Source: CAZMHN01 sp964566145 (GTDB lineage Bacteria; Patescibacteriota; Patescibacteriia; Veblenbacterales; UBA10138). From it: a stretch of 64,000 bases of DNA. Numbering within the stretch: the stretch's first letter is position 1; the number at the start of each line of letters is the position of its first letter. The notes beneath the pieces were generated by a model, which saw only the letters and a program-made list of their open reading frames with translations, was not told where the DNA came from and made no database searches. The stretch spans positions 1 through 64,000 of the forward strand of contig CAZMHN010000001.1 in NCBI GenBank assembly GCA_964566145.1, written 5' to 3'. Positions 50,612 to 61,100 of this stretch are shown in pieces. The position numbers and the translations under genes were made by a program.

Positions 50612-52042
50612 CTAGCGGTCAGGGAAATTGGCCCGTGTAATGTTTAGATCGCACACGAACGGAGTCCTAATACTTCCATCCTGATTCAGTATCGCACTTT
50701 CCGGTATCAAACTGGAAGCGGGCACGGCACCCCAATCCAATCTGTCAACCGCCGCGGCCTTGGGGTCACTGGCACTGGGCGACGAACCGGAAATGTGCTT
50801 TGTTTCGCCGGCTTGACAAGAAGAAGCATCCACAGCATACCAGTCATCTGACCCGGAGCTTTCAACTTCGACTAAAAGTGCATAGCCCTTGCCTCCTCCT
50901 GATGAGGAACATAAGGCCGACGGTCGTAACGGCATATAGGAACGTTCTCCGGTCATTCCACCGCCCTGGCCCCAACAATTAGAAACGGCATAGGCTGATT
51001 TGCCCTCGACGTCAATGGTGCTGACATTAGGTGCATTTGGTTCGCTTACGCTACAATCAAAACCTGAAGCAGGGTTAGTATTATTACATATTATCTGTAA
51101 ATCAATGTAATTAGTCTCGATTCCAGTGAGCTTACCCTGTATCAGATAATTACTACACGCATATTTCGGACTGTCGCTATAAAGATTTTCAAAACATCCT
51201 TGTCCGCCATCGCATTCTATCCCGATACATTCATTTCCATTGACTACAAGTGTCCTTCCGCATGTCACTAATGGCCGCTGCGTTATAAGTTCAGCGCTGG
51301 AACCACCACACTGTCCACCGCCCGGACAATCTGAGTTCTGATAACAATCCATCCTGTTGCGGTCTCCGCCTACACATTTGCCGGTTTTGTCATAGTATCC
51401 CACGCTATACAGCCCCGGATTCTCGCTGTACTTAGGACAGAAACCGAAAAAATCCGGCTTGACCATTTCTATGGGCGGCAGGGTGTTCAAGACCAGTCTT
51501 GGGTTCACCAATGAAAGCAAAGAGTAGGACAAGAGCGCTATCACCAGGCCTGAAATCGCACTGACAATCGTGTCGTTGGCATCAGTTATCTTGGCGGGAC
51601 TGCCCGCGGCCATAATACGCTTGAAGCCGCCCCACATCACCATGACCACGGCCACCACAGCCAGCATGGCCACGAAGAACTTGTAGAACGCCGCCAGGTA
51701 TTGCGGGAATCCGCCCGTGACCTTGCTTCCGAAGCCGGGAATGGGCACCTGGAGGTCTATGTTCGTACTGCCTACAAAACAGCGGGCTGTTTCCACGTCA
51801 GCCGTACCCCGGCAGTTCTCCACGCTCCATTGGTCATTCTCCCCATTTCCATACACCGGATTTCCGCGAAATACGTTTCCCTTGCCCCATATGCCCTTGG
51901 CCCCTTCGCAATCAGCTTCCAGCCAGCAACGCTTCTGCAACGCCTCATCCAATCCCGAATCGGCGGCCAACGCCGGCAGGGCCACCCACGGCAACACCAG
52001 CACCGCCAATGATACGAGTAAAATGAAAAATCTCCTGTTCAT
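50612..52042 (-). CDS. VirB2-like pilin protein with Cys-rich ectodomain
   Basis: A 476-aa protein. The signal peptide ends PALAAD. Residues about 115-180 are the same two-helix core as in the 450-aa fusion (AVVAVVMVMWGGFKRIMAAG). The remaining 290 residues are extracytoplasmic with some 20 Cys, including CVGGDRNRMDCYQNSDCPGG, a module also seen in the protein at 62.3-64 kb. The ectodomain-coding DNA around 51.0-51.2 kb is more AT-rich than the rest, suggesting a swapped or fast-evolving tip. Function beyond pilin-like is unknown. Confidence 0.7.
   Translation of the reverse strand: MNRRFFILLVSLAVLVLPWVALPALAADSGLDEALQKRCWLEADCEGAKGIWGKGNVFRGNPVYGNGENDQWSVENCRGTADVETARCFVGSTNIDLQVPIPGFGSKVTGGFPQYLAAFYKFFVAMLAVVAVVMVMWGGFKRIMAAGSPAKITDANDTIVSAISGLVIALLSYSLLSLVNPRLVLNTLPPIEMVKPDFFGFCPKYSENPGLYSVGYYDKTGKCVGGDRNRMDCYQNSDCPGGGQCGGSSAELITQRPLVTCGRTLVVNGNECIGIECDGGQGCFENLYSDSPKYACSNYLIQGKLTGIETNYIDLQIICNNTNPASGFDCSVSEPNAPNVSTIDVEGKSAYAVSNCWGQGGGMTGERSYMPLRPSALCSSSGGGKGYALLVEVESSGSDDWYAVDASSCQAGETKHISGSSPSASDPKAAAVDRLDWGAVPASSLIPESAILNQDGSIRTPFVCDLNITRANFPDR
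51570..51688 (-). repeat. duplicated pilin-core segment, copy 2
   Basis: Counterpart of 48022-48140; the similarity drops sharply outside this core. Confidence 0.8.
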
Positions 52043-52043
52043 A

Positions 52044-52574
52044 CTATTGTGCTACCCACTTATACACCGTGCCCGCAAGCTCGCATCCGCCCACCTTGCC
52101 GAACAGACCCAAAACTGGCGATACGGCCGGGCCTAGGTTTTCGCATGCCATGGCCGGGTCACTAACCAACGCGTAAACCACGCCGAACACTATAATCAGA
52201 ATTGTAAGCGCAAAAAGCATTAATCCGTAATTGACCGCCTTTTCCCAGCCAGACTGTTTCCACCATGGTATAACGATTGGAAAAATTATTGTCTCTATAA
52301 ACGACCAGGATAACAAGGCCCAGATGGAAATAAACACGTCGCCCAAGGATGTGGTGCCGAACGTCACTCCTTTTATCAGCCAACCTATCCTCTTCAGCTG
52401 TTTCAGTTTCTTGGCTAGACGTTCGACTGACTCTGCCTTACCCTGCAGAGCCGATGCCGCGGCTTTCCCAGCTACCCGCTTTGCCAATTCGCGCTCGGCC
52501 ACCAAGGCTACCTGCGTCTCGCGTGCAACGGCCGCGCCCCTAACCACGGCAGCGGCAATGGCAGGTAAGGGCAT
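52044..52574 (-). CDS. small membrane protein of the secretion locus, 176 aa
   Basis: The N-terminal 65 residues are helical and basic (RELAKRVAGKAAASALQGKA). Two or three hydrophobic segments follow (about 76-102 and 116-138), and the C-terminus has two Cys. I do not recognise a family. It starts three bases after the preceding stop and ends one base before the pilin gene, so it is embedded in the operon and is probably an inner-membrane component. Confidence 0.6.
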   Translation of the reverse strand: MPLPAIAAAVVRGAAVARETQVALVAERELAKRVAGKAAASALQGKAESVERLAKKLKQLKRIGWLIKGVTFGTTSLGDVFISIWALLSWSFIETIIFPIVIPWWKQSGWEKAVNYGLMLFALTILIIVFGVVYALVSDPAMACENLGPAVSPVLGLFGKVGGCELAGTVYKWVAQ

Positions 52575-52577
52575 AGG

Positions 52578-53144
52578 CTACTGCTCCCACCTGGCGCTAT
52601 CCACCAGCCACTGACCGCCGCTTAGCACCATGGACAACCTTAGTTTTTGATAAGACAGTCTGGGCGCCTCCTCGCGCGCAAAGCGCTCCTGCCGCTGTAC
52701 TTGCACCCAAACTTCGGCCGAAATTTCCCCCTGCTGGATCACTTCTAGAACGAGCGCCCGCGAGGAAGAGCTGTAAAACGCCGCCGGTTCGCCCGCGCCC
52801 GAATCCATGGTTCGCTCGACCTGCCGGCGTAAGCCTTCGGTGTAGAACCGGTCGAGTGCTTTCAAATTTTCGAATGGCGCGTCTGTGGAGTAACTGCCGT
52901 ACCCCTCGGCAAAGGCGTAAGCAGTCTGCTGAAGGCCCAGGGTGTTCGTGTCAACGGCCGGTTCGCCTGCGGGGGCCGGCTGAATCGGATCAGGAGCGGA
53001 GGCCTCGGGCGATTGTTCTGTTATGGGCGGTTGCTCTATCCGGCCGCTGGATGTGCGCGAGGACCACAGGCTCCACGCGGCTATGCCCAGGGCCGCTATC
53101 AGTGCTGCCGACAAGGAAATTATGATAAGCAGACGTCGGTTCAT
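52578..53144 (-). CDS. VirB8-like candidate, membrane-anchored, 188 aa
   Basis: One N-terminal membrane helix (about 6-26) is followed by a Pro/Glu linker and a C-terminal domain of about 115 residues with helix-then-sheet order (LKALDRFYTEGLRRQV, later ALVLEVIQQGEISAEVWVQV and LSMVLSGGQWLVDSARW). This topology and NTF2-like pattern fit VirB8/TcpC-type core proteins, and the position just after VirB4 agrees. The identity is inferred; no diagnostic motif exists. Confidence 0.45.
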   Translation of the reverse strand: MNRRLLIIISLSAALIAALGIAAWSLWSSRTSSGRIEQPPITEQSPEASAPDPIQPAPAGEPAVDTNTLGLQQTAYAFAEGYGSYSTDAPFENLKALDRFYTEGLRRQVERTMDSGAGEPAAFYSSSSRALVLEVIQQGEISAEVWVQVQRQERFAREEAPRLSYQKLRLSMVLSGGQWLVDSARWEQ

Positions 53145-53150
53145 GTCTTT

Positions 53151-55025
53151 CTACCCTATCTCCGGCTCCTGCAGGCTGGCCTCGAACTGTTTCTTGGCCT
53201 CTTCTATCTCCAGAAGCTGCCTGGGGTCGCTAGTTATGAGCTGATCCTCGGTGTAGCTGGCCACCACCTTGATGGCGGCGTGCTTTGAGCCGGCGAAGAA
53301 TATACCCTCGCCTACCCCGCACTCCAGCAATAAGTACTTCTCACCCTCGGTCAGAAGGAAGGTCTTCACCACAATGTCGATGCCGGCTGACGACTGCTTC
53401 AACAGCAGTTGCAGGCTGGAATTCGTGACTATGGCCTGTCCGTAGGGGCTGGTCAGGAAATCGTTCACGTCTTGCGTAATTGTGGTAACGCCAAGGTAGT
53501 ACTTGCGGCAACGTTTCACCAACGCGAAGATGAATTTGGCAGAGTCCTCGTGCTGCATCAGCCACCATGCCTCGTCGATGACCAAAATGCGTTTCTTCAA
53601 TTGTGACCTGACCACGTTCCAGATGTAGTTCACGATGGTGTATATGGCGATGGGCCTGAGCTCATCCTCCAAATCCCTGACCGAGAACACCACCAGCTGG
53701 TTCCGCACGTCAACGTTAGTGGGACTGTTGAACAATCCGGCAAAAGTACCCTCCGTATACTTTTTGAGCCGCAATACCAAATCCTCCCCGCCCTGCATGC
53801 CCGCCAGCACTTCTTCGAAATCCGCCATGACCGGCGACTCCGCCTTAGACAGGTCCGTAGTAGAGGTAATGTCCTTCTTGGCGTAGGTTTCAATGAGTGC
53901 GCGGTCGATGATGGAGTCCTCCTGATGTGTAAGGTTGCCCAGCATCAGACGCATCAGGCCCTTCAGAGTGATGACGGCTGAACGTATAATGTCGCCGGTC
54001 TTCACGTCGCCTACCGGGCGCGGCAAATCAAACGGGTTTATCTTGGCGTCCGAATTCAGAGAAATATTCACGTAGGTCCCGCCCACGGCATCGCACAGGT
54101 GCTTGTACTCCATTTCCGGGTCAACAATGATGACGTCCGTACCCATCATGAGCGAACGGAGCACCTCGAGCTTCACGGCGTAGCTCTTGCCAGCGCCCGA
54201 TGTGGCGAACACCACCATATTGGCGTTCTGCAAGCTGAATCTGTCGAACAGAATGAGCGAATTATTGTGGCGGTTGATGCCGTACAGTATGCCGTTATCA
54301 CTGGTCAGCTCGGCGGAGATGAAAGGGAAAGACGAGGCCACCGGCGACGTGTTCATGTTGAAGTAAATCTGCAGTTCGTCGTTGGCCAACGGCAAGGTGG
54401 AGTTGAATCCCTGTTCTCCCTGCCACAGCGCGCGTCGGGAGTAGACCAGCTTGGAGCCGATGATGGATTCCACCTGTTCGGTAAGCTTGTCCAGCTCCTT
54501 TTTATCGTGGGAGTAAATGGTGGCATAAAGCGCGAACTGGAAGAAGCGCTCGATGCCTTGGGTCAGGTCGTCCCTAAGCTTCTCAATGTCCCTAAGGGCT
54601 GTTTCGCGTATGGGATCCCTGGGTGCGCCCTTGTCATGGTCAGCCACTATCTGCGCCTCCAGTGCGCCCACTTTGTTCCGGAGCTGCTTCAGGATGACTT
54701 CGGACGGCACCTGGTAGAAGAACATGCCCACGTCCAAGGTGGCGTTCAGGTTCACGATGGGGGCGAACCACCCCACGGATATGTACCTCGGGTACGACAG
54801 CACGAACAAGGTCCGGAGGTAGAGGTCGTTGAGCTCCACGTGATCGGGCATGATGCGGAAACTGGCCGGCGCGATAAGGTCCCGTACGCGGACCGCCCCT
54901 TCCCGCAATATTCTTTCAGCCTCCAGTATCTCCTTTTGCGTGCCAGTCGGAATAACCTGCTCCGGGGGCGGAGCGGCCGTCTCCTTGAGCTGTTTCTGCA
55001 CCTTGCTTTTCGTAAAAAGTCCCAT
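53151..55025 (-). CDS. VirB4-family type IV secretion ATPase
   Basis: A 624-aa protein. The ATG at 55025 is preferred over a GTG two codons upstream because AGGGTG stands before it. An N-terminal alpha/beta domain covers about 45-240. The RecA-like ATPase has Walker A ATSGAGKSYAVK (about 275) and Walker B RILVIDEAWWLM (about 480), with VDPEMEYKHL between. It powers pilus assembly and substrate transfer. A separate TraC-like protein lies just upstream, the split arrangement seen in Patescibacteria. Confidence 0.92.
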   Translation of the reverse strand: MGLFTKSKVQKQLKETAAPPPEQVIPTGTQKEILEAERILREGAVRVRDLIAPASFRIMPDHVELNDLYLRTLFVLSYPRYISVGWFAPIVNLNATLDVGMFFYQVPSEVILKQLRNKVGALEAQIVADHDKGAPRDPIRETALRDIEKLRDDLTQGIERFFQFALYATIYSHDKKELDKLTEQVESIIGSKLVYSRRALWQGEQGFNSTLPLANDELQIYFNMNTSPVASSFPFISAELTSDNGILYGINRHNNSLILFDRFSLQNANMVVFATSGAGKSYAVKLEVLRSLMMGTDVIIVDPEMEYKHLCDAVGGTYVNISLNSDAKINPFDLPRPVGDVKTGDIIRSAVITLKGLMRLMLGNLTHQEDSIIDRALIETYAKKDITSTTDLSKAESPVMADFEEVLAGMQGGEDLVLRLKKYTEGTFAGLFNSPTNVDVRNQLVVFSVRDLEDELRPIAIYTIVNYIWNVVRSQLKKRILVIDEAWWLMQHEDSAKFIFALVKRCRKYYLGVTTITQDVNDFLTSPYGQAIVTNSSLQLLLKQSSAGIDIVVKTFLLTEGEKYLLLECGVGEGIFFAGSKHAAIKVVASYTEDQLITSDPRQLLEIEEAKKQFEASLQEPEIG

Positions 55026-55036
55026 AGTCACCCTGC

Positions 55037-55759
55037 CTATACGGGTTGCTCGTCAGGCAACACCGCAGTGGTCCGGTCAACCTGCAATTTATCTATGTCC
55101 GTCATGGGTTGCTGGCCCTTGAGCTCCGGGTTGTACGTGGCGTAGTACAGTTCAATCAGGCTTTGGGTATCCAGTCGAGCCACCTTCAGACTAATGGAGT
55201 TCAGTCCTGTGGCCACAAAATCACACCGCTTGGCCAGCTCATCCGCGTGATGCTCGAACTCCTGGCGGTTCAGACGCACGTGCTTGGCGGCGCTGAAGGC
55301 GGATAGGAACCGCGAGACAGGGCTCCGCTGTTTGTCGGATACCGGACTGTACGGCACCACCACGAAAAACCGCTTGGTCATGATGTCGCCCAGGCTGATA
55401 AGCTCCTTGATGTAGTTCAGATACTCGCTTATCTGCACCCGCAGAAGCTCGTTCGTTTGTTGCTTCTCCAGGTCGGCCAGGTTCTTGAGGTATGAGTCTA
55501 TGTTGAGCTTCCTGGACTGAATGACTATCTGGAGCGGGAAGTCGAGCGAATTCAGGAACTGCATGTAGGCCTGGATGGTGGCCGTCTGCTCGTCCTCGCT
55601 CTTCAGGGCAAAATTTATGGATGAAGCCAAGAGCACGCCCCGGAGCGTTCCGTCGCGCATAATGACGCATCCGTCCCGCACCTCGGCGATGTCGAGATAC
55701 GAAGACGTAGGCGGTCCGACTTTCGACTTGGCTAATACATTCCTAAGCGGCATAAACAA
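55037..55759 (-). CDS. TraC-like type IV secretion protein, 240 aa
   Basis: A soluble alpha/beta protein resembling the N-terminal region of VirB4/TraC ATPases (YLDIAEVRDGCVIMRDGTLRG, then NSLDFPLQIVIQSRKLNIDS), with no Walker motifs. The start is taken as TTG at 55759, six bases after AGGAG; an ATG at 55753 is the alternative. It lies between prgI and virB4 with short spacers, and probably partners the ATPase at the inner membrane. Confidence 0.8.
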   Translation of the reverse strand: MFMPLRNVLAKSKVGPPTSSYLDIAEVRDGCVIMRDGTLRGVLLASSINFALKSEDEQTATIQAYMQFLNSLDFPLQIVIQSRKLNIDSYLKNLADLEKQQTNELLRVQISEYLNYIKELISLGDIMTKRFFVVVPYSPVSDKQRSPVSRFLSAFSAAKHVRLNRQEFEHHADELAKRCDFVATGLNSISLKVARLDTQSLIELYYATYNPELKGQQPMTDIDKLQVDRTTAVLPDEQPV

Positions 55760-55762
55760 ATA

Positions 55763-56215
55763 TCACTCCTTGCTCTTGGCTCCAAACTCGTCTTCCGGCT
55801 GATACGCTCCTCCGGTATCCACGACCAACGACAACTCCTGTAGCCGGGAAGACGGGACGTAAGGCTTGGTGCGGTGAGTTTCCGGAACGGCCGTGGTGGC
55901 GCGGCCGCGCGCCGGAGCCACATCGGTAAGTTCAGTCGGCTTCTGCCACACCCGCACCTTGGGCGTGAAGAACGTAGCGAAAAAGTTGGACAGGAAGAAA
56001 TGGAACGGCATCCCGTTCACTTTCATGAAAGCGAACAGCGCCGTCAGGAACACGGTCACCAACGCTTCTAAAATGAACAAGCCGAAATCAGCGAACTTGA
56101 ACTCCAAGAACAGGAGGAATCCGGCCACCAACATAACTATGAACTGACGGACGGTTACGGGGCCGATTATCTTATCCTCTACATCTATGAACTGCGGGAC
56201 GACGAACTGTTGCAT
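55763..56215 (-). CDS. PrgI-family membrane protein
   Basis: 150 aa from the ATG at 56215 (MQQFVVPQFIDVEDKIIGP), the family's N-terminal pattern; a GTG six codons upstream is possible. Two membrane helices lie at about 25-43 and 49-68, then NGMPFHFFLSNFFATFF and a soluble tail. PrgI is a VirB3-like partner encoded beside virB4 in Gram-positive-type systems. TACACT ends eight bases before the ATG, so an internal leaderless promoter is possible. Confidence 0.85.
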   Translation of the reverse strand: MQQFVVPQFIDVEDKIIGPVTVRQFIVMLVAGFLLFLEFKFADFGLFILEALVTVFLTALFAFMKVNGMPFHFFLSNFFATFFTPKVRVWQKPTELTDVAPARGRATTAVPETHRTKPYVPSSRLQELSLVVDTGGAYQPEDEFGAKSKE

Positions 56216-56242
56216 ATAAAGTAAGTGTACCACGCGCCCGGT

Positions 56243-58198
56243 CTAGAATCTGAGCTTACTATTAAAATCGACTACGGCATTGAACTCAGCCTCGGTCAGC
56301 ACCTTCTCCCCAAGGCTCTGGTGTGCCGTGATGACCTGCGCCACGGGCTTTTCCTGTTCTATGCTCTCCCGCCCGAGGGCAATGTACTGGCGATAGACCG
56401 GGCTCATGTGCCAAGCCTTCACCGCCTCAATGCGCCTGGCGATCGACGTTTCCCCGATGAGATCTATCTTGGCGCGTACCTTACGGAATGCCTCGGTCGG
56501 CGTGGCGCCCAGACGGCGGAAATCGACCAATGAAAGCGTCATGAGCTCATCGAGAGGACCCACCACCTTAGGCGGGGCTTTCACGTCCATAAGCTGAGGA
56601 CGCACCGTCTCGCGCGTCGAGGCGGCTACCGCAGGCGCTTTGGTCTGTAGCTCCCTGAGCATCTGCTGGCGCCACTCCTCGGCCTTCCCGGCATCGAAAG
56701 CCGGCGCGGACGGCCTCTGCGGGGGCGCGGATGCGCCCAGCGGCGGGCGGGGGGGCAACGGAGCGCCTGCTGGCGGGGCTACCGGCTCCGCCTGCGGCTT
56801 CACTTCGCCCCTTGTCAAGCGTTCGCCGAATTCGCGCTTGGCCGATTCCATTATGCCTATGACCTGCTCAGCCTTGCTTGATTCCAGAGCCAAGCCGCCG
56901 GTCTCGGCCGGCTTCAACAGCGCCTCGCGCACCTCCACAGTCCCGCGGACATCTTTGAGGCGCGACACGAACAGCTGAATGAACCGCCGCTTATTCACGT
57001 CATCCTTGAAAGCCAGGCTGTTCTTCTGTATCACTTCATCGGCATAGCGCCGCAACTCCTGTTCCAATGTCAAAGACCCCTCCGTCTTCTCACGGTGCTT
57101 ATCAGCCTCGCGCTCATCCTCCAGGTCGAAGAAGAACGCCGGTCGGGCCGTCTTCATGGCCTGTGGCGTGGGCTGAAGCGGCACAATAGGCAAGGTTTCC
57201 GGAGGCGGCACGAACTTGGTCGGCACTACGGGCTGGGGAGAGGGTATGCCTCCCTCCGTCTGTTCAGCCGGCTGGCTGGGTGCGGGAGGAGCCAACGACA
57301 AAGATGTTCTCTCCTCGACCAGCTCTCGCTCGGTCATCGGAATAACAGGTTGTCGTGTTTGGCTCACTGGCGGAACTTGCACACCGATAGTCTGTTCCTG
57401 TTCTTCTCCCGGCGTCTCAGCCGCGCTCCGCGCTCCGCCGGCATTCCTTATCTTATCAATTATGTCGTCCGGTTCTTTAGGCAGAGTGCGCACCTGGCCT
57501 TTGTCTAAAATCACCTTTTCCCCCTGATTCACGAAGGTAACGCGCTCCTCGAGCCCCTCTGGCGTAAGCGACGACAATTGCAAGTAGTCAAACAAACCCA
57601 GCAGAGAACGCAAAACTGCACGCTGTGCGCCATCTAGCGCCATAACGGCGGAGTTCTGGCTCAAATACTGCCCGCGCTTATAGGCGTCGATGGTGCTGGC
57701 GCCGGCGAAGTTCCTGTAATCGCGCAACCAATCTCCTACGGTGCGCACCGCTTGAGATTCATTCGTCTTGTCGCCAAGCGATTCCACGTTTTCCATGAGG
57801 GCTTGGACCAGCTGTTTCTTGTGCGCATCGCGCTGTTCATGCAGAATAATCCCGACCAGCCTGGCTTCCACCTTATCCTGCACATCCATATCAACATCCG
57901 TCAGGCCCGTCAGCGCTCCGTCACGGAAAAGCTCTACGGCATCTTTATCCAACAGAAAAGGCAGGCATAAAAATCCAAGCCGCTTTCTGAGTTTCTGATA
58001 GGTCATCCACAGCGACTGCTCCTGCTTTAGGCCTGTTGCCCCAGCCAAAGCTTGCGAAAGCGCCTTCCATAACTCATACCCCTTCGCCATGTCGCCCTGG
58101 CCGACGACAAAATCAACGTATCGGCCCAACAGATCGCAAAAATCCGTTGAGGATAAACGCTGAGCCAGTGCTTGGCTTGAAAAATTATCCTCCGGCAT
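56243..58198 (-). CDS. large hydrophilic protein of the secretion locus, 651 aa
   Basis: I do not recognise a family. There is no signal peptide or membrane segment, so it is cytoplasmic. Residues 1-270 are helical (SQALAQRLSSTDFCDLLGRY). About 270-345 is a Pro/Gln-rich linker, about 360-480 is helical (LEQELRRYADEVIQKNSLAF), another Pro/Ala-rich linker sits at 485-525, and a last helical part ends near 651. It lies between virB6-like and prgI with one-base spacing to the former. It could be a cytoplasmic adaptor or cargo loader; this is inference. Confidence 0.6.
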   Translation of the reverse strand: MPEDNFSSQALAQRLSSTDFCDLLGRYVDFVVGQGDMAKGYELWKALSQALAGATGLKQEQSLWMTYQKLRKRLGFLCLPFLLDKDAVELFRDGALTGLTDVDMDVQDKVEARLVGIILHEQRDAHKKQLVQALMENVESLGDKTNESQAVRTVGDWLRDYRNFAGASTIDAYKRGQYLSQNSAVMALDGAQRAVLRSLLGLFDYLQLSSLTPEGLEERVTFVNQGEKVILDKGQVRTLPKEPDDIIDKIRNAGGARSAAETPGEEQEQTIGVQVPPVSQTRQPVIPMTERELVEERTSLSLAPPAPSQPAEQTEGGIPSPQPVVPTKFVPPPETLPIVPLQPTPQAMKTARPAFFFDLEDEREADKHREKTEGSLTLEQELRRYADEVIQKNSLAFKDDVNKRRFIQLFVSRLKDVRGTVEVREALLKPAETGGLALESSKAEQVIGIMESAKREFGERLTRGEVKPQAEPVAPPAGAPLPPRPPLGASAPPQRPSAPAFDAGKAEEWRQQMLRELQTKAPAVAASTRETVRPQLMDVKAPPKVVGPLDELMTLSLVDFRRLGATPTEAFRKVRAKIDLIGETSIARRIEAVKAWHMSPVYRQYIALGRESIEQEKPVAQVITAHQSLGEKVLTEAEFNAVVDFNSKLRF

Positions 58199-58199
58199 A

Positions 58200-61100
58200 C
58201 TAAACGGACCTACCTTTCATAATATTCTCAATGTTCGCAAACGCGCCTTCGCCTTCTCCAGTGCCTGCGAATTCCTTCAGCTCATCCAAAAATTCCCCGT
58301 ATTCTTTCAACTTATCCGGACTCACAAAACCCTTCCGCGCAAGCTCCTCAAGCTGTTGCACGTTGTCGCCTGACGTCAGGTTGACCGCCAGGTTCACATT
58401 GAAGCGCTCTTTCTTCAATTGCTCCCGCATGCCCTCCCATTTCTCTACGAAATAGGCCTTGCCGAAATCATTTATCTGAAAGCCCCTCTGTCCGCTCACG
58501 GCGTACGCCTTGGCGCGCTCTTCGGCTGAGACATCAGGCGGCAGGTCAGGGGCCGGAGTTTCTGAACCCCAGGCCAGCCTGTTGGCTTCGCGCAAGAACC
58601 TTTCAAAGTCCACCTTGCGAACTTCGGCGAGGACCTCCTTCATCCTGTCGCCTTCATCCTGCCACTCCATTTTTCCGTTCTCTACTTTCACAGCCCTGGC
58701 GGCGCCCCAGTGCTTCACGCCCTCCGCTATATAGCTCGCGTCACTGCCTATGGAAAGCGCCTGTTCTCGAGCCATGCCCAATTTCTTGATGAATATCTCC
58801 TCAATGAACTGGCGCATGCCGGTGGCGTCCGATTTGAAACCGAATTCGTTCTGTATCTCATTCTCGTTCCCATACTTGGTGGCCTTCAGGTATGCGGCCG
58901 CGGCCCTGGTTGTATCGCCGACTTCAATCGCGTCTCTCATTATTTTATGGAGCTCCTGCCAGTTGTCAGTCTGCATCTCGCTCATCTCTTTGTTGATCTC
59001 AGTCCGCTGCTCACGGCGAATCTCATAATCGGTCGCCGGGGCGTACTCGTTGGCTTGCCGCAATTCTTCCTGCATCTCTTCATTGAGTTTGGCGATGCGT
59101 CCGGCCGCAGCCGCCCTGTCCACCTCGCTCGTGTATGAACTTTTTGCATCCGCCTCGGCCTCGTCTGCCTCATGGCGCAGCTTCGTCACCCGCGCCGCCT
59201 TATCCGATTTTTCTTCGGCCGAAAGCCCAGGATGCTGAAGGCCTCCTATGAGCGCTTCCACTCGGCGTATCTCTTTGTCATCTCCTGCCAAAGCCTCTTG
59301 TTGTTGTTTAGGCAACAGCCCTTGAATCCTCAGCTGCCTCGCCTTAGCCTCGCGCGCCTGTTGCAGGCTAACGAGTTTCTGCGTGAGTTCCTCAAGCCGC
59401 TTGTTGCGGGTTTCCATTTGATCAGGCAACAAACCCTTATTATCGGAAATGGCTTTGGCCTGCTGGCGCTTGCTCATGGCCAGCCCCACCAAGCGCTCCC
59501 GCTCCATCCGCTCGACCTCTGCGGGACTCTTGCCCTCATACTGGCTGAAGCTCGCAGCGTACTGCTGTTTCTTCTTTTCGACTGCTTTCTGGATTTCATC
59601 TGCTTCTTTCATCAGCTTGGTCTTCGCTTTCGTATCATCCGTAGCCCCGGCCAACTCCACCTTTTTCCCGTACTCTTTTTCCAATCTAGCAATGTCTTTC
59701 TTCTCGCGTTCCATCTTCTGGAAAATCACATCAGACTTGTTCGGCTTTGCCTTGCCGGAAAGAGCCGCCATTTGCTGCCTTATCTCGTCGGCGCGTTGTT
59801 TGTGCCTGAGGTATGTCTTTCCGGTAATATCCCCTGCTCGGAATGAGGCGACCTTGCCCAAATTCTTCAGATTCCACTGATGGGTAAACAGATGGGCGGG
59901 CGAGCCAAGCGCCTGCAGTACCCTGCCCTTCTCCACCCTGTCCAAATACACCGACTGCTGTCTGGTCACGCGGTCGGAGGCGCGCTTGGCCACGCCCTTT
60001 TGCCAGCCCTCCTTCCATTTCTTGAGCGATCCCTCAACACCCAATCGCGATGTGGCCTCTTCCCACAAGAACTTGCCAGTACCCTTCGCCCCCTTGCCGG
60101 CCAACACGGCCGCCCCGCCAGCCAGTCTCAATGGCGCCTTGGCAATTGAGGCTCCGGCGCCTTGAATCTTGGCCATGGCCTTGCCCGCCAGCTGACCGCC
60201 CATCACTCCCAACTGCTGGGTCATCCACAAGCCGCCCATCAGAAGGATTATGTTGACGATGAAAGACAGCAGCACTTCGGACTGTCCAATCTCAGTTATG
60301 GCCGCCGCGGGAATGCTAAGGTCATCCACTCCCGCGGCCTGATTGGCCGTGAAATCCCCGAGAGCATTAGTGCTGAACTGCATCACTGCCAAAGACAGCC
60401 ACAGGAAGAATGCCAGAATCGGTCCGGTCGAAGCGTACCTGCCAAACTGATCCCACCACATTGATGAGTACTTCTTGGCGTCGCCCGGGAAAGCCGAGAG
60501 TACGTAAGCTATGGGTGAGACAATGACGAGGAACCACAGCGCCACGATGCGGATTAGGAACACCATGAGATACACCGCCACCACAACAGTGGTGATGATT
60601 ATGGTGATAAGCGCCAGCATGGCGGCAAACAAGAACGACTCGCCGCTCGCCTCGGACGTTCCCTGCTCCGCGAATTTGAATATCTCGGCCAAGTGGAACC
60701 CCTGTACAAAGTTGCCTGCGGCGGCCTCCTTGAACCCGTTCACGAAAGTGAGCATGACCACCTGGGCCACGTCGATGAAGAAACCCGTGATAGCCTTGGA
60801 GAAATTTACCAGCACGGCCATGATGAGGAGCTTGCCCAGGAGCTTCTTGTACTGGTACTCCTCGATGCGGAACACACTGCCAAAGGCGATAAGCAGCAGA
60901 ATGACGACGAAGAACATGTTGGATATGTCCCTCACGATGACCCATCCCTTCTTCACCGCCTCGGCGTTGATGAAATCGTTGTATTGCGCCACCTCTATGA
61001 GGAGCCCAATGAGCGTGAGGGTGAGCTTGCCCAAAAAGCTGGCAATGGCCAAAATGATGCCTGCAAAAAATCCCGCCACCGCACTGGCGATTTGAGCATT

